A DNA stretch of 64,000 nucleotides from Chaunax sp. Z400 (taxonomy: Eukaryota > Chordata > Actinopteri > Lophiiformes > Chaunacidae), in assembly GCA_037577475.1 (NCBI GenBank), contig JBAGJB010000195.1, positions 38,501 to 102,500 of the forward strand, given 5' to 3'. A program made the translations under genes and the position numbers. The notes under the pieces are model-generated. The model ran no database searches. It saw only the letters and a list, made by a program, of their open reading frames with translations, and was not told the DNA's origin. Positions 35,952-49,600 of this stretch are shown here, in pieces (positions within the stretch are counted from its first letter, which is position 1; every line of letters begins with the position of its first letter).

Positions 35952-37356
35952 TCACTGCCTCAGCTGGAAGAGATGTGTGTGCTTCATGGTCTGCAGTCTT
36001 CGTATTTCCATGGCAACAACCTCCTTGCCCTCCTCCAATGTCTGCTCAGAGGAGGGTATGTTGTCAACAGGAAGCTTTTCTTTCTTCCTCCTCTGGATCA
36101 GATTCTTTTTTGCCTCTAAACATGAAAATAACAGAAGGAGGCGATGTTAGAGTCTGAGTCATACATGGACGTTTAAAATGTAGCTGCATCCTTTTCAGTA
36201 CGACCAACAGTTCCTTAAACTTTAATCCGAAACACCAGAGAAACGTGACCGATGTAAAAACATGGCTTTGGTGTTGTTGTGCTTGCCTTTGGGTTGATAT
36301 TTGAGCTGGAGCTCTTCTACCCGTAGCTGCAGTTTGAACTTGTCACTCTGAGCCTGAAGCACAGAAAACACACGAACAATACAAAGTGTGTCAGAAACTT
36401 GCTCCCTGTAGGTTTGACAGAACAGACTATAAAGTTAACATGGTCACTGCTCATGCAGACAGCTCAGTGTTTTGCTGCTGATTCCGTTTGGATCAGCTCA
36501 AACACACTCAGACCTACAGTTAACTAAACAACAGTCCTTTCCTGCTTTATAAATCTGTGCTATCTCTTTGCACTTTGCTACTTCAGAATACAAACATGCA
36601 TGTTTTCAGAACCCTTTATTGTGTGGAAGCATTGGTACTGTTGTGTTTCTGTGTGACCAGGAGATGCAGGGTTTACAGACCTGTTTGAGCTGCCGCTCAG
36701 ATGAGTAGAGCTTCCTCTCCAGCTCCAAAGCTCTCTGACAAAGATTTCATCCTTTGCAGGGAAAGTTCATCTCCGAGACGCTCTGCATCCTTACTGAGGA
36801 CAGACAGAGCTTCACTCAACATGGACCACATGCACAAAGAAACCATCACAACACTGCATGCAAAACGTGAACTGATGAAATATCTTAAATCACAGCAATG
36901 TTTACTTCTTTCTTGTCTGACTAGATTTGTCTTCATCAGGTAGTTTTATGTTATTTCATATCATTTTCATCTCTTTACATATTCAGAACACAAATGTGTG
37001 AATCCTATGATCCATGACAACCTTTAATAAAAGTCAGGCTGTGCATTGTTTATTAGAAGACATTGTTTACATTTTCATTATTGGCTTAAATTAATTTCTG
37101 TCTTATCAAACCAAGCTCATTTTTAGGTCGGGATCGATTTGCATCAGAGTGGCTATCTGGACCTGCACAACACAAACACATCCTCGCTGCTGTTCAAGTC
37201 CCAAACAACGGACCGCGTTTCTATGTGCATGTCTTATTCCAGTACCTTCATGCGCTGCAGCTGCTGTTTGCTGAAGACCTGTTGTTTCTGCAGTGACTGA
37301 TACTGAACCTTCATACTGATGAGCTGTCTCTCCATCACAGCGCGCTTATCCTCCAG
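35952..37356 (-). pseudogene. spdl1: SPDL1 (Spindly), middle coiled-coil fragment
   Basis: The exons resemble Spindly, the kinetochore adaptor that recruits dynein-dynactin through RZZ. 37,246-37,356 encodes RAVMERQLISMKVQYQSLQK and VFSKQQLQRMK. About 37,120-37,162 encodes VQIATLMQ. About 36,681-36,830 encodes LGDELSLQRMKSLSE and, after a frame break, ALELERKLYSSERQLKQ. 36,287-36,353 encodes AQSDKFKLQLRVEELQLKYQ. 35,952-36,115 encodes EKLPVDNIPSSEQ and ends LFQLRQ-stop. The N-terminal CC1/Spindly-box exons and the block after IATLMQ are missing, the exon near 36,733 has a frameshift, and one intron would use a GC donor (36,286). It is shorter than the roughly 600-residue family members and looks like a decaying copy. 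Confidence 0.78.
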
Positions 37357-37489
37357 CTGCCAAACAAAAAGGAAATATATGCACACTGACTTTTACAGTT
37401 CATTCCCTTGAGCTTGTTGCTGTGTAACATTGGAGTTATTGTCAATTGAAAGACTTTGAGAGACTGGCTCCAACAGATTAACATACATG

Positions 37490-37625
37490 TATTTACCTCC
37501 ACCAGGGAAATTATGTTTTCACTGATGTTTGTTTGTCTGGCTGTTAGCAGCATTACACAGAAATTACCCGATGGACTTTCATAAAACCTGGTGGGAAGGT
37601 TGGACATGTGGGAGAAAATAAAAAA
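37490..37625 (+). repeat. Dispersed fish repeat ('cctccaccagg...gtttgtttgtc')
   Basis: 'gtttgtttgtctggctgtta' followed by 'ttcataaaacctggtgggaa' belongs to a repeat whose second copy lies at 39,682-39,870 ('gtttgtttgttgttctgtca'). Class unknown to me. Confidence 0.5.
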
Positions 37626-37629
37626 AATG

Positions 37630-39514
37630 TTCCACTTACTTTTAACTAGCTTTTTTCACCAATTCCTGAGGTATATGACCTACTGAGAGCCCTTCTAGTT
37701 TCATTATGTGTTTTCTTGATGCTTCCAAGACATTTGACAGAATTAATCATGAAAAAATGGTAATAAATTGTTTGTAAGAGACGTTCCAAGTATACACTTA
37801 GGATATTGGTCCTCTGGTAAGTCCATCAGATAATGAGTTATCTGTCCCACTTCACATTTATTTATGGTGTTCCTCAGGGTGGAATTCTGTCTCATAGTGT
37901 CGATAGATGACCTACTGAAATAACTAAATGATTGAAACACAGGCTGTCTTGTTGGAAACTGTGTTATCACTTTATTTGCTGGCGATCTGCTCATTTTAAG
38001 TCCATATAAATGTTCAGTGAAGATGTAATGTTTTAAAGTTTGTGTCATGAGAGGTTGTGTCATACAAGGGAGACACATTCCCTCCTGGTGTCAGCAACAA
38101 GGACTACAACCCATCACGTCCATTAAAAGACTACAAACCCCACAGTCATCCAGGCAGGCAGGACAATGGTTGCTGCCCAGCTGAACCATATGAGCTAATT
38201 GCTCTAGCCAGAGAGCTGGAAAGTGAAGTGACAGTGTGTGTGAGGCAGAGATGATGACTGAGGTGTACAGAGAGGAACAGGCGTCTGTTATGTTAAAAAG
38301 AATAAGATAGAAAACTAGAGTTTGGATTTAAATGGCTGTTCTGTTTTTACTGCCTTTTGACTGCAAAAATGAAGTTGATGTGTTACGAGAGGACAGAATA
38401 CATGTAATTTAAGCTGGAAAACAACACCTCGCTGTCTTTTTACTGCACCCAAACTTTAAAAGCTTCAAGAGAAAAGCTCCCAACATCACAAGTCTTAATC
38501 ACATGAAGGTTAGCTACTTTCTCCAACTTCCTCCTTCACTCTGACTCTGTCCAGAGACTGGTAACACAGAGCCGGGTTGGTGGTTAGCAAGGTAACTCCA
38601 AGTTACCCGTGGTGTTCAGTGTTCAGATGCCGGTTCATTTCTAACGGGGTACATCACCATGGTAACTTATGCTGCACACCTAACCTGAGAAATCAACACA
38701 TACAAAAGCATCGCCTTATCAACTGACTGAAAAATGACATCATCATTCACAGAAGATCCCAGAGCTCCATGTTCAGACTGTGAGGTGTACTCCTATGTGG
38801 AGGCCCCGCCCTGTCTTCTTCTTCTTTTTGTTTACTTCTGTCAAAACCATTTCACTGTGTCTTTGTATCGTGTATTTGCTTTACTTATAAGACATGAAAG
38901 TTAGTAGATTCAGATCATGGCGATCATTGAGGGTGAGAAGTGTCCATCATTCCACAATCAATTCATTTTGAGTATACTGTACTTACAGTATACTGGGTTT
39001 TGGCTTAGTAGTAAGAACACTTATAGACTCAAACTGGTCACTTTGAGTATGGAAGTATGTGATTTGGGACACAGCTTATGTTTAGTCTCAATATACCCCA
39101 TTAAATATGACATCATTTAGGATTTTCATTGTCTCTGAGTTGAATACAGCTACAGGTATAAACCTGATGGGTTCTGTTAGCATCAGTTTGTCTCACTCAT
39201 CATCATCATCATCTTCAGGAGCGTTTTGAGACTTCCAGCTTCAGAAATGGTTCAATCAAAAATTCAAAAGCTTCCATGTGTCCAGTTGGAGCTCCAGGAC
39301 CTTTACATCAGGACAGTAGAAGGATCAGAATGAATGGCTGAGTGTTCACTGCTGGTGTGTCTACAACCCCACAATGTGCTTTACCTCTAAAGATGAAGAC
39401 ACAGTTTTAAGCAAACAAAAACATTCAGCTTTAATTAGAACAAAAAACATTCAAAACATTGAACAACAAAATGAACCTTAACGTAACTTAAACTGAACCA
39501 AATACTAAAAGTGC
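37630..39514. other. No gene recognised between SPDL1 and PIWIL1
   Basis: The interval holds scattered short open frames without conserved motifs. The last stretch before 39,515 should be the PIWIL1 3' UTR. A short CATCATCATC run lies near 39,200. Confidence 0.45.
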
Positions 39515-40659
39515 TCAAAGATAGAAGAGCAGGTCGTCCAGCTTGACGTTGGGCTCCCTGTGGATGCTCTGACCCACGAGGAAAGCCAACTTGTGGGCGT
39601 ACTGGCAGGGAGCGGGCACTCTGACGACCCCCTAAAGCATCAGAGAAAATAGAGTCAACTCACAAATCACACCGACCTTTATTACCTCTGCCAACGAGGT
39701 CATTTTCACCCGTGTGTTTGTTTGTTGTTCTGTCAGCAGGATTATCTGAACGTTACGAACCAAATGTCATTAGAGTTTATGGAGGGGCTGGGCTGGAGCC
39801 AGGCACAAATCCATTAAACAATGGTGTCGATCCAGATCTAGATCCTGATCCAGAACCAGGAATCTTCTTTTTCTTTTTCATAAATATGTTGAAAAGTAAT
39901 CTTCCAATCATAAAGAGAGAATCCAGCTAAGGGAACCTCTGACCGACTAGAACCTGATCCAGATGTGAATATGATGAACTGTCATCAGAACCGATACATC
40001 ATACATCATCATCGTGTAGTTGAGATCATATGGATTCAGAACAATCATTTCACACTTAGTTTCCATGCGTAGCTAATGAAGCATGAAAATGTCACAACAA
40101 TTGTGACGTTATTGATACCAGAATTGTGTTTTCAGTTTTCACTAGAATACGGCTCTCTCGTTGGGGGTATGTGCTCTGCTCTTTATACTGAACATGGCGT
40201 TGGCCTACCTGCCAGTTGAAGTACATGTGGCACAGCTTGTAGGTGAGCCGCTGCATGTGGTCAGGCTTCAGTCCGCTGGTGTCGAACACGACCTTGTAGT
40301 GGGTCGGGGAGACGCATCCATTGCGGACAGCCTGGCTCACGATGTAGAAGTCATACCTGCAAACCAGGGCTGCAGCGGTTAACCACCACTACCAGATTTT
40401 ACTTGCCATTATAAGGCGTATTAGCCTAAGCAGCTAATGACTTTCCACAGATCTGATGGTTCCAGAAGGTCTGGTTCGTCCCCATTTACAACTATTTCTA
40501 CACAGATCTGATTATAAGGGTTCAGATTAAGACTTTCCATGTTCTTTTAATTGAAACAAGAACCTCTGAACACCTGCCTCCCTCCCTCAGGACAATGCTA
40601 ACTACAAGAAGCTAAAAACTTACCACTCTGGACGGGTGACCTCTGAGTCAATGACGGTG

Positions 40660-40693
<34 letters not shown>

Positions 40694-43600
40694 GGTCACC
40701 TTGCCGTGCAAGCGGGCGAAGAACCTGGTGGCGATGCGCTTCTTCACCACCACCACACTCAGCTTGGGCCTAAATGAGCAGATAGAGAACCTCCATCAGG
40801 TGGGTGAGCTTCCAAACTATGACCATTAACATCAGCTGGTGGGTTACCAACATGTCATCCTCAGATCAGAGGTTCATAGAGCTGAGTCTGTTACCAACAT
40901 GTCATCCTCAGATCAGAGGTTCATAGAGCTGAGTCTGTTACTCGGCTGAAAAGAGTGTCTTGTACTTCTTGCGTTTATAAACTGTGTCTATCTTCACTCC
41001 TGATGAAAGGAAATCTCAGCCATGTCCACATCCTAAAGACCACTGCAGATAAAACTCAATCAGCTTTCTTCTGCCACGGTTAGTAAAATCACCATCTTCA
41101 CTCAGCCGAGGGCTTTTGACTAAAGAGCACAGTCAAGAAGCTGAATGTGTGTTTCAGTGTTGGCTCATCAACATGGTGTAGTGTGTCTGTTTACAGAAAT
41201 CACACAGCTTTCAGTGTCAGTTCATTTTAAAAGGAAATGAAAGCATTCTTTCATTTGTGAACATCCATGTACATTATTTTAGTTTTTACTGTCTGCCCTG
41301 ACACTATAAGATTATTTACATTGAACAGGTAGATAATGGTGTCCTAGTGTCGAATACATGTGATGTCACCTTTCAAACAGTCACTCACATGTAGTCCTGT
41401 CCCATTTTCTTGATGCAGTCCTTGATCTGTGCCACCTCATAGTTGACCACGCTGGACAGCTGGCCGTCTCCAACTCCGTCTCGGTACACAATGATGCGCG
41501 AAGGCAGGCACTTGTTGAACTTCAGGTAGTCTCCCAGGGCCCCTGGAAAACAAACACAAAGATGGAAAACTTTACTTACCAATGCTGAGATTCATGTGTA
41601 TTTTAAAAGATCTCCTCCACACATGTAGAACAATTCTCTGATGTGTGTTTGATGTGGTTTTTGCATCAAGTATAACTACATTAAAGAACTTAATATGCCG
41701 TACTCCTTTTCCCTTTTTAAAAATTCCAGAACAAATGAATATGATTTTCATCACAGCAGTTTATCTGTTTGACACAAGCTGCCTCCTACGTCACTGTGGG
41801 GTCCCTTCTCAGTCAATGAACAACGGAGGCTTTAAGTTTCCACATCACGTTTGTTTACCGAGTACTGGACCAGGATTGGCTCCTAACTATTGCAGAGCGC
41901 AGAGAAAATGGACACTTGGACCAATGGGCGTGAATACAGGTTCTCCTACAGCGACTCTGCACGTCGTCCTGACCCTTCAGGAACAAGAAGAAAACATTTG
42001 ACTGGTGGGGACTTTGTAGAGACAGAGAGGGGTTTGTGGCACAACTTCACCTCCTTCACACGGAGAAGGGAAAAAGGTCCAAAGGGCAAAAACTCCAGCA
42101 ACACTTGAAGTATTAGGAACAACTTTATTATGATAGACCCACGCGTTTGGGCTTGTGGCCTTCATCGGGGTCATCATAAAACACATTGCAAACAGCATTT
42201 AAAAAGGGAATGTATGAAGCAGAAAAAAATGTAAGCAGAAAACTTACCAGTTAAGGCCTGACTCAGTCCATCCATGATTTCTTGACCTTTGTGCTGCAGC
42301 ACACACTTTGAGTACCACCTGGACACAGAAATGAGAACACAGCTTAGCTGAGATAGGGAGGCCACCATAACAAATACCTGTGCACATGGTGAGCACAAGC
42401 TAATTCACAACGGACCAAATTATAGCACGTCAACACCGAGGCCTTCATGAGACAGATTCATGTCATGGTTCACAAGTGGACAGCAGTAAGTCCAGGTGTG
42501 CAGCAACCATGACACATAAAGGACACATGTGACATTCTTTGCATATGGAGCAGGGAGGTGAGATCCGCTGGCTACTTGTGATGGTTCACCAGGACAGATA
42601 CAAACACCAGGTGTGAACAGGCTGTCTGCTGGAGAAACTAACCTGCTCATGGTCGGGTTGAGGCTGGCCACCAGCGCTCCGATGGACCTTTTTCCAGCTG
42701 TAATGTCATGGTAGCAGTCGATGCCCACAATCATCAGATGTTTGAGCTGCACAAACAGGTGGGACACGTTAAAATACAACACGTTCTAGTTCTGTGACAA
42801 ACACCAAATCAGTTTTCATTTTTGTAAACCTTTGGGTCTTTACCCCGACCTTCTGAACGGACTCAAAACTTTCATGGACACCGTCTGCCTCTCCTGTTCT
42901 TCAGCTTTCTACACTGGCTGCACTGGTGCACCAGCACATCATTTATGTGCACCAAATGTCATTAGCGTTTGTCAGTTCCCATACCCACAGTGTTTGACAA
43001 ACCCAAATCATTCTTCTTTGGGTTTTCTGAAAAAACTAATGATTAAATTCTTTCTTGGATACTGGCCGTGTGTGTAGTACTACAGTATTTATGGATTTAT
43101 TTTGATTTCTCTTTAAATGTTCTGTGCTCCCCAGAAAGGGAGGGAGGGAGAGGCATGCTGACTATGGACCATTCATTCTCCATGTGCTTCAAGACACCTC
43201 AATCCACCTAAGAACTCGTTTTCCCATAACACACCTCAACTTTTAAAGAATATAATCAACTAATCAATTGGTGTGTGCATGACTTACGGGGATTTCCACA
43301 CTCCAGAGCTCTCCTCCCATCTTACAAGCCATCTGCAGTACAATCTTGGTAGCCACAGTCATGAGAGCCCCGGCTCGATTCAGAGTACGGGACAGCACAC
43401 ACTGGCTGGGAATGGGGCAGTCCACACAGAGGTACTTCTTGACGCTGTCGTACTTGTCCTTCCTGTTGCTGGAGAGGACCACCACCACCTGACAAACACA
43501 AATGACTGGTCTCATACGTGGCGACAATGCACCGATGAAACAGTAACAAAACTCAAACTTGTGGAGATGAACTGCGTTTCTGTGTTTGTGTTCCATGTAT

Positions 43601-46600
43601 TCAGACACTAACCATCTGTGTTTGGGGTCCAACATTGTGCTGCAGGGCTCTGAGGAGAGACCCCTGATGATCCTCATACTCGACCTGAATCAAAAGGACA
43701 GACTGGTTTATTTTTTAGCTAGCTGTACAAAATAAAGTGGCAACTGAATTAATTAAATGTTTTCTGAACGATGGTCCACAAATCACACAAATGTGTTGAT
43801 GCAGACGAAGGGTCAACATTCAGGGAACCATTGTGACTAATTTCACTTCTCTTATCACAGGCGGTGCAGAAACCCGGTTTTTGACTGAAGGATGTTAAAT
43901 GTTAGAACTCACATGACAGCTGTCTGCATGCGGACACCGAGAGGCTCGCTCACTCTATGGAGGGTCTGCAGGAGGGTCTGGGCTTCACCGCTGTTGCGAC
44001 GGGTGTAAAACAGGATCCAGTTTTCCAGCGGCGGAGCACTAATCAGAGGCACCCCCCGCATCTCTCTGGCCCAGTCAGCTGTTACGGGGTCGTAGTCATA
44101 CTGGGTGACACAAATAACTACATTAACAACTCTTAATTAAGATCACATGAATGAATCTATTTAATTCATTCCATAATAACAAATTTAAGCAACCAGAAGA
44201 ATCCCATACCGATCTTGGACCCTGGAAAAGCCTCTCCTGTGGGAGGACTCTGCCGGTCACATTGAGGAGTTCCTTATCAAAGCTGAGTCCCCACTTATCC
44301 AACTCGGCCTGAGCATCAGCGTGCCTGTGAAACAAATTTCAGGATTTAAATTGAAGCTTGGGATTAAACCGCCTGAAGAAGTTGACAGAACAGTTAGCAT
44401 TTTCACTTCTGTGCATATAAACACACTAAATGCAAAAGCTGAGGACAACTTCTAGGTAAAACGGTGAAGAGCCTCGTGATCGATGACAGGAAGGAGGAGG
44501 CAGTCATGAAAATGTTTGTTAATGATTAAAAAGCCATTTATTTTACTCTAAATTAAATACAGGCAAGGTTTTTAATAAACAGACTCCTTAAATCTTTGAA
44601 CAGCAGCGCCCTATTGGAACAATTTAAGAGGTTGTTTTACTCATGATTGTTTCCTATTAAATGAAGAGTTGAGAGAAAGACAGTTCAGGCATCTTCTGCT
44701 CATCGTCATGACAAACCAAAGTGAGTGGGTGAAGTTTCTTCATCCAGATTCTTATCTTCATGTCCTAATTTTACTTTCCTCTGCATCTTAACTGATATTT
44801 CAGTTCCAGACACAGAAGGAAATAGATACAGATGTCACTGCATTCATTTGCTGCTGCAGTAGAGCAATGGTTGCCCCTGCTGCAAAGGGGGGCTGTTTGC
44901 TGCACTTGATAGCGGTACACGCTAGGTGGCAGCAGAGATCTTAAATCCCGAGTGAACGGTGTAAATGTAATTGCCCAATGCCCAGCAGACAGTCATTCCT
45001 TACAGTGATACACCCACAAGCTGTTTGCCAGTTAAACTCACACATGTGTGAAGCTGTGTATTGTTGTTTACACAACCCCAAACAAGATACAAGTGAGATT
45101 TGTATTTTCTTGTTTACTGCCTTCAGTTTTCACGGATTTGGAGAGAAGAAGCTTTCCAATAAACCAGTAGCAAGAAAGCCGCTCGTGTCTTTGATTGATT
45201 GAATTTATTGGGTAAAAATTCATACAAACACACAAATATAGATGAATACTGAGGATAACACATAAGGTATAACATGGGATCATTATTTCCAATGATCCCA
45301 GCGATCCCAACGAACCAAATGTGGGACAATGTGGGACACATTACCAATACTGAGAAGTAGCCTGAAATTTAAAATAATGTCCATCTAACTTACAAAATAA
45401 ACAATACATTACGCAGGTTACAGGTTAGGACCGTAGCATGTTTAAAACTTTAACATACTTTGTTATCGTATTAAGTTTCACTGTACTTATTGTATTGTGT
45501 GATAGTCTGCTTGTACTCCTATTTCTATCCCTATTTCTCTCTATTTCTATAACTTTTGAAAGTAGTTGTTTTTCATGTTTTATCAACAGTGAATCTGACT
45601 AAACTCAGCACAATAAAACACAGCAGACAGGTTGTTGACGTGGGGATCTATTCTTTGAAGTATTCTACTGGTGTTTTAAAAAGGTGTAGATCATATGGGC
45701 ATATAATAGTGAGGGCGAGCCCATAGTATATCCTAAAAAAGAAAAGTAACACATTTAGATCAAGGAACATTCATGCATTCAAAGTCTGATCCTACCTATA
45801 TTTTCTCCTACAACAGGTATTAACCCATGACTGATATAATATTAAAGTTATTCACACTTGACATGTGGACCCATACACTGAAGATAATAGACCCATATAC
45901 TAAAAAAAAGCAGTAGGCATTATTCACATCAAGTCTTCCAACCCTCCTATCCCAAATTAAACGACTGCATTTCATAAAAATGTAGGCATAGAATAAAATA
46001 TGACGAAACAAAACCTGAAGCCACAGAAAAATGTTGTGTGTGTTTTTGTCACTTTGGAGTTGGTCCACTGGTGTTTTTAACTCTAAGGCATCATAGACGG
46101 TGACAGGTTTACCTGCGCTTGACCCATGTGTGTGTAATTGGATTGACAGCCCCACACACAAACCCCGCCCCATGTTGAAAGACCTCCTAGCTTTCCTCAC
46201 AGCCATTGGATAAAAGCCCGATTTTGTCCTGATGTGTTGACTTTTCAAAGCTGGAGCTATTCAAAATGCGGGATGCGGGACAAGGGATCAAAATGCTGTG
46301 CAGTCCCGCACAAAGCAGGACATCTAGTCACCCTAACTGTATGTGTGAATTGCTTCTCATTTGTAGTGACACTAGCAGCAATCAGTAAATCATACCTTCC
46401 CCACACATTCCACTATTGTCACACTAATCCTGGGTGTGGTAAAGAGATCCAAACTGCATACTGTAAGATCCAACTAAATGATAACAAAATAAGGTCTCAT
46501 TGATTCCAGTCGGTAGCCTGAATCAAAGCAAACTTTATTTTTACACCATTGGTACTACAGGCTGTCAATTATTATCAAAACCAAAAAAGAAAAACAGAAT

Positions 46601-49600
46601 GTAAGATCCAGTTAGTTTGCTGCCATTTCAAATATGTATTATCGACTTCATAACAAAAATACACATCTAGCCTGTGTATCTGCTGTCTCTGGACAAATAG
46701 CTTGTTATAACGTTGTTTAAAGGCTGATTTGTGCATTACAGGGCCGCATCTTGACACATTTCCTCCTTTTGGTGACATATGACACCCGAAATTTATCCCA
46801 GAGCAAACCATCGTCTAGATCACGTCAAAAATACATGAGTTCTGGACATCTGTAACGTCTTCTGGACGTCCCCATTTGAGTAAGAATGACTTTCTGAATG
46901 ACATTTTTATACGTCTATTTTTGGATACTTTATCAGCGTGGCCTGGGACAGATCCATGTTGTGTATGTGCTACAGCTTCATCATCCTCGTAACAGATTGG
47001 AAGAACAGTACCACTAAATAAAAGAAACCATCTTCCATCTGCACTCTAATTGTAAAAGGTGGTCTTTTAATAAAAAACAAAACAAACCCCCCCGCTATCG
47101 AACCAGAACCCCAGCCCACAGAGAAGAATACTCTAAAGCATGTGTGAAGCACACGGTCTCTGTCAGAACAGGAAGACGAAGGAAGGGAAGAGAGAAGAGT
47201 GTGCAAGATTAATCATAACCCCCTGTCATTATTGACGTGATCTGGACGATATCATAAAGTGTCAATTATTATCAAAACGAAAAAAGAAAAACGGAATGTA
47301 AGATCCAACTAAATGATGATAATTATGCAATTATTATCTAAATGAAACTCACACTGTCACATTGTAATAGTAATGGCCTCGCTTATCGCTCACCCTCTCT
47401 ACGACTACTCTCCCCTCTCCCCCCCAGTCACACTAATCCTGGGTGTGGAAAAGAGATCGAAATGTAATGTCAGTTGTGACAAAACACAACACATCAAAAA
47501 TACATGATTTCCTGACATTGGTCACGTCTTCTGGACGTCCCCATTTGAGTAAGAATGGCAGTTTTTTATACGTCTATTTTTGGACGTTATATCAACTTTA
47601 TCAGTGTGACCTGGAACAGCATATCCAAGTTGTGTATGAGCTACAGCTTCATCGTCCTCTGGGAGAACAGTACCACTAAATAAAAGAAACCATCTTCCAT
47701 CTGCACTGTAATTGTTAAAGGTCGTCTTTTAATATATATTTTTTAAAAACAACAGTATTGAACCAGCGATTACCCACGCCGCACGCCAGAGCAGAACCCC
47801 AGCCAACAGAGAAGAATAGCCCAGAAGACGAAGGAAGGGGAGAGAGAAGAGTGTGCAGGATTAATCATAATCCACTTTTATTATTTACGTGAACTACTCT
47901 ACCATCCAAGGACAAACTAGTCATCAGGATTTTCTAGGCCTTGAACACACTTCTATGCTTCCAAGTGTTGACTGGATGACTGGTCGTACACTGCTGCGTC
48001 TGCTCGGGCCCAATCTGAGCTCATTTAAAGGGCTACTGCTGCATTTCTGGCCACACGTGAACAGATAAAACAGGATGCATTGATTAAGTAGGCGATCATC
48101 CCCTACCTCTGTATATTTGTGACAAATCTTTTGAGGCGTCCCTCCCTCTGCTCTGGGTTCAGTCTGGTGTGGAAGCCCAAGTCCTTCATGATGTTGAAGT
48201 CACATCGCATCTTATCAGTCAAGCCTGTCAAACAACCAGATTCCATTTGAAGTTGATACCAGACTAAGAGGTTCTGTCACCTAGAACCACAGAACCGTCT
48301 TAAGGCCCGTCTACAGATTGTACGCATCAAAACTCTGACATGACCCATGTGTGAGAAATAACCTCTTATACTTTTGATACAGATGTTACAAAGGAAGCAA
48401 TAAATGTCTGTAATGTCAGCAGGTAAAGTGCAGAATAAGATGTAACCTGTTAAGTAGCACAGCTCTGGGATGAGCATGGCAGGGCCAGGAGGAGGAGCTC
48501 CAGCAGGACTGAACCTCTTCACATGGCTGACCAGCAGCACCTGGTTCCCATCAGTGATGTCCAGGCCATATTGCTTGGAAGAGACAGCATCAACATGTTC
48601 ATGAATAAGGGTAATATCACACAGCCAAACACTGCGCTCTCTCTTACAAGTATTCACCTTAAACTGAAGGAGTTTGAGTCCATTTACTGCTGCATTTCTA
48701 GTTTCATTTCTTCCTTTATCATGATTTAGATTTTTTCTAGGTTGCATTTATGCCTTTTATACTTTATGTAAAACGCTTTGAATGGCCTTGTTGAAATGTG
48801 CTCTACAAATACAAAAGAGAGCTTTACAAAAACAAAGAGCTTTTTCCCGTACATACATTTATTTGTGCTGTCCCGCCACACTGGAAACATTGTCCGTAAC
48901 ATATTTGTGTTTATTCTCCATTTTGAAGCTGTGCGCCTCCTCTTGCTGGCTCGCCCTCTCACACACAAACACATTGTGTTCCTCTAACAGACTTTGCCCA
49001 GTCAAGCTGCAAAGACATACTGCCACCTAAATGAACATGCTTCTTCTTTTTTTTGGTCAGAGAAAACGACGCCATCTGAAATGGATTAGCTAGCAGACAA
49101 TCTCCCCTCACTCGACCCCTACTGTCGACAGACAATCACACGTGAAGTGCAGAAACAGAGATCCTGTGGTATGTCCCACCTGTAAATGCACCAACTGCTG
49201 TTGAATGTCTGCCTAAATGCTGTCGTTTTAAGTAAGTACACTTCATTCATGCAATGTCATTCAGTTCCACATTGGTGTTGATCAAAGTTTTGGGATGACT
49301 TAATAAAATATTCAGCTGATGATGAAATTAACAGAGCAGTGTTTGTAACAATTACTGGAATAAGAAATGACCTATATACTGGAAATAGGTCATTTCATAT
49401 ATTTTCAGTAGATGAAATCAAGGGTTTTGGATCGCCAACACATTCACCCCTCAGTACGTGTGAATGCATGACACTTACATACTTGAAATAGTTCTTGAAG
49501 GAGATGTCAGAGTCTCCCTTCTTGAATGTGTTGTTGGGAGTGTGATCCCAGGCAATATCATCGATCCTGTAGGTTTTGTTGTTGTACCTGAATAATTGAG

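Noticed and set aside
40209..40356. PIWIL2 instead of PIWIL1
   Set aside because: FDTSGLKPDHMQRLTYKLCH and LVGQSIHREPN follow PIWIL1/Ziwi. PIWIL2 has TANLTPDHLQRLTFKMCH-like sequence.
45820..46248. 142-codon minus frame inside a PIWIL1 intron
   Set aside because: No domain is recognisable and it overlaps repeat-like sequence.
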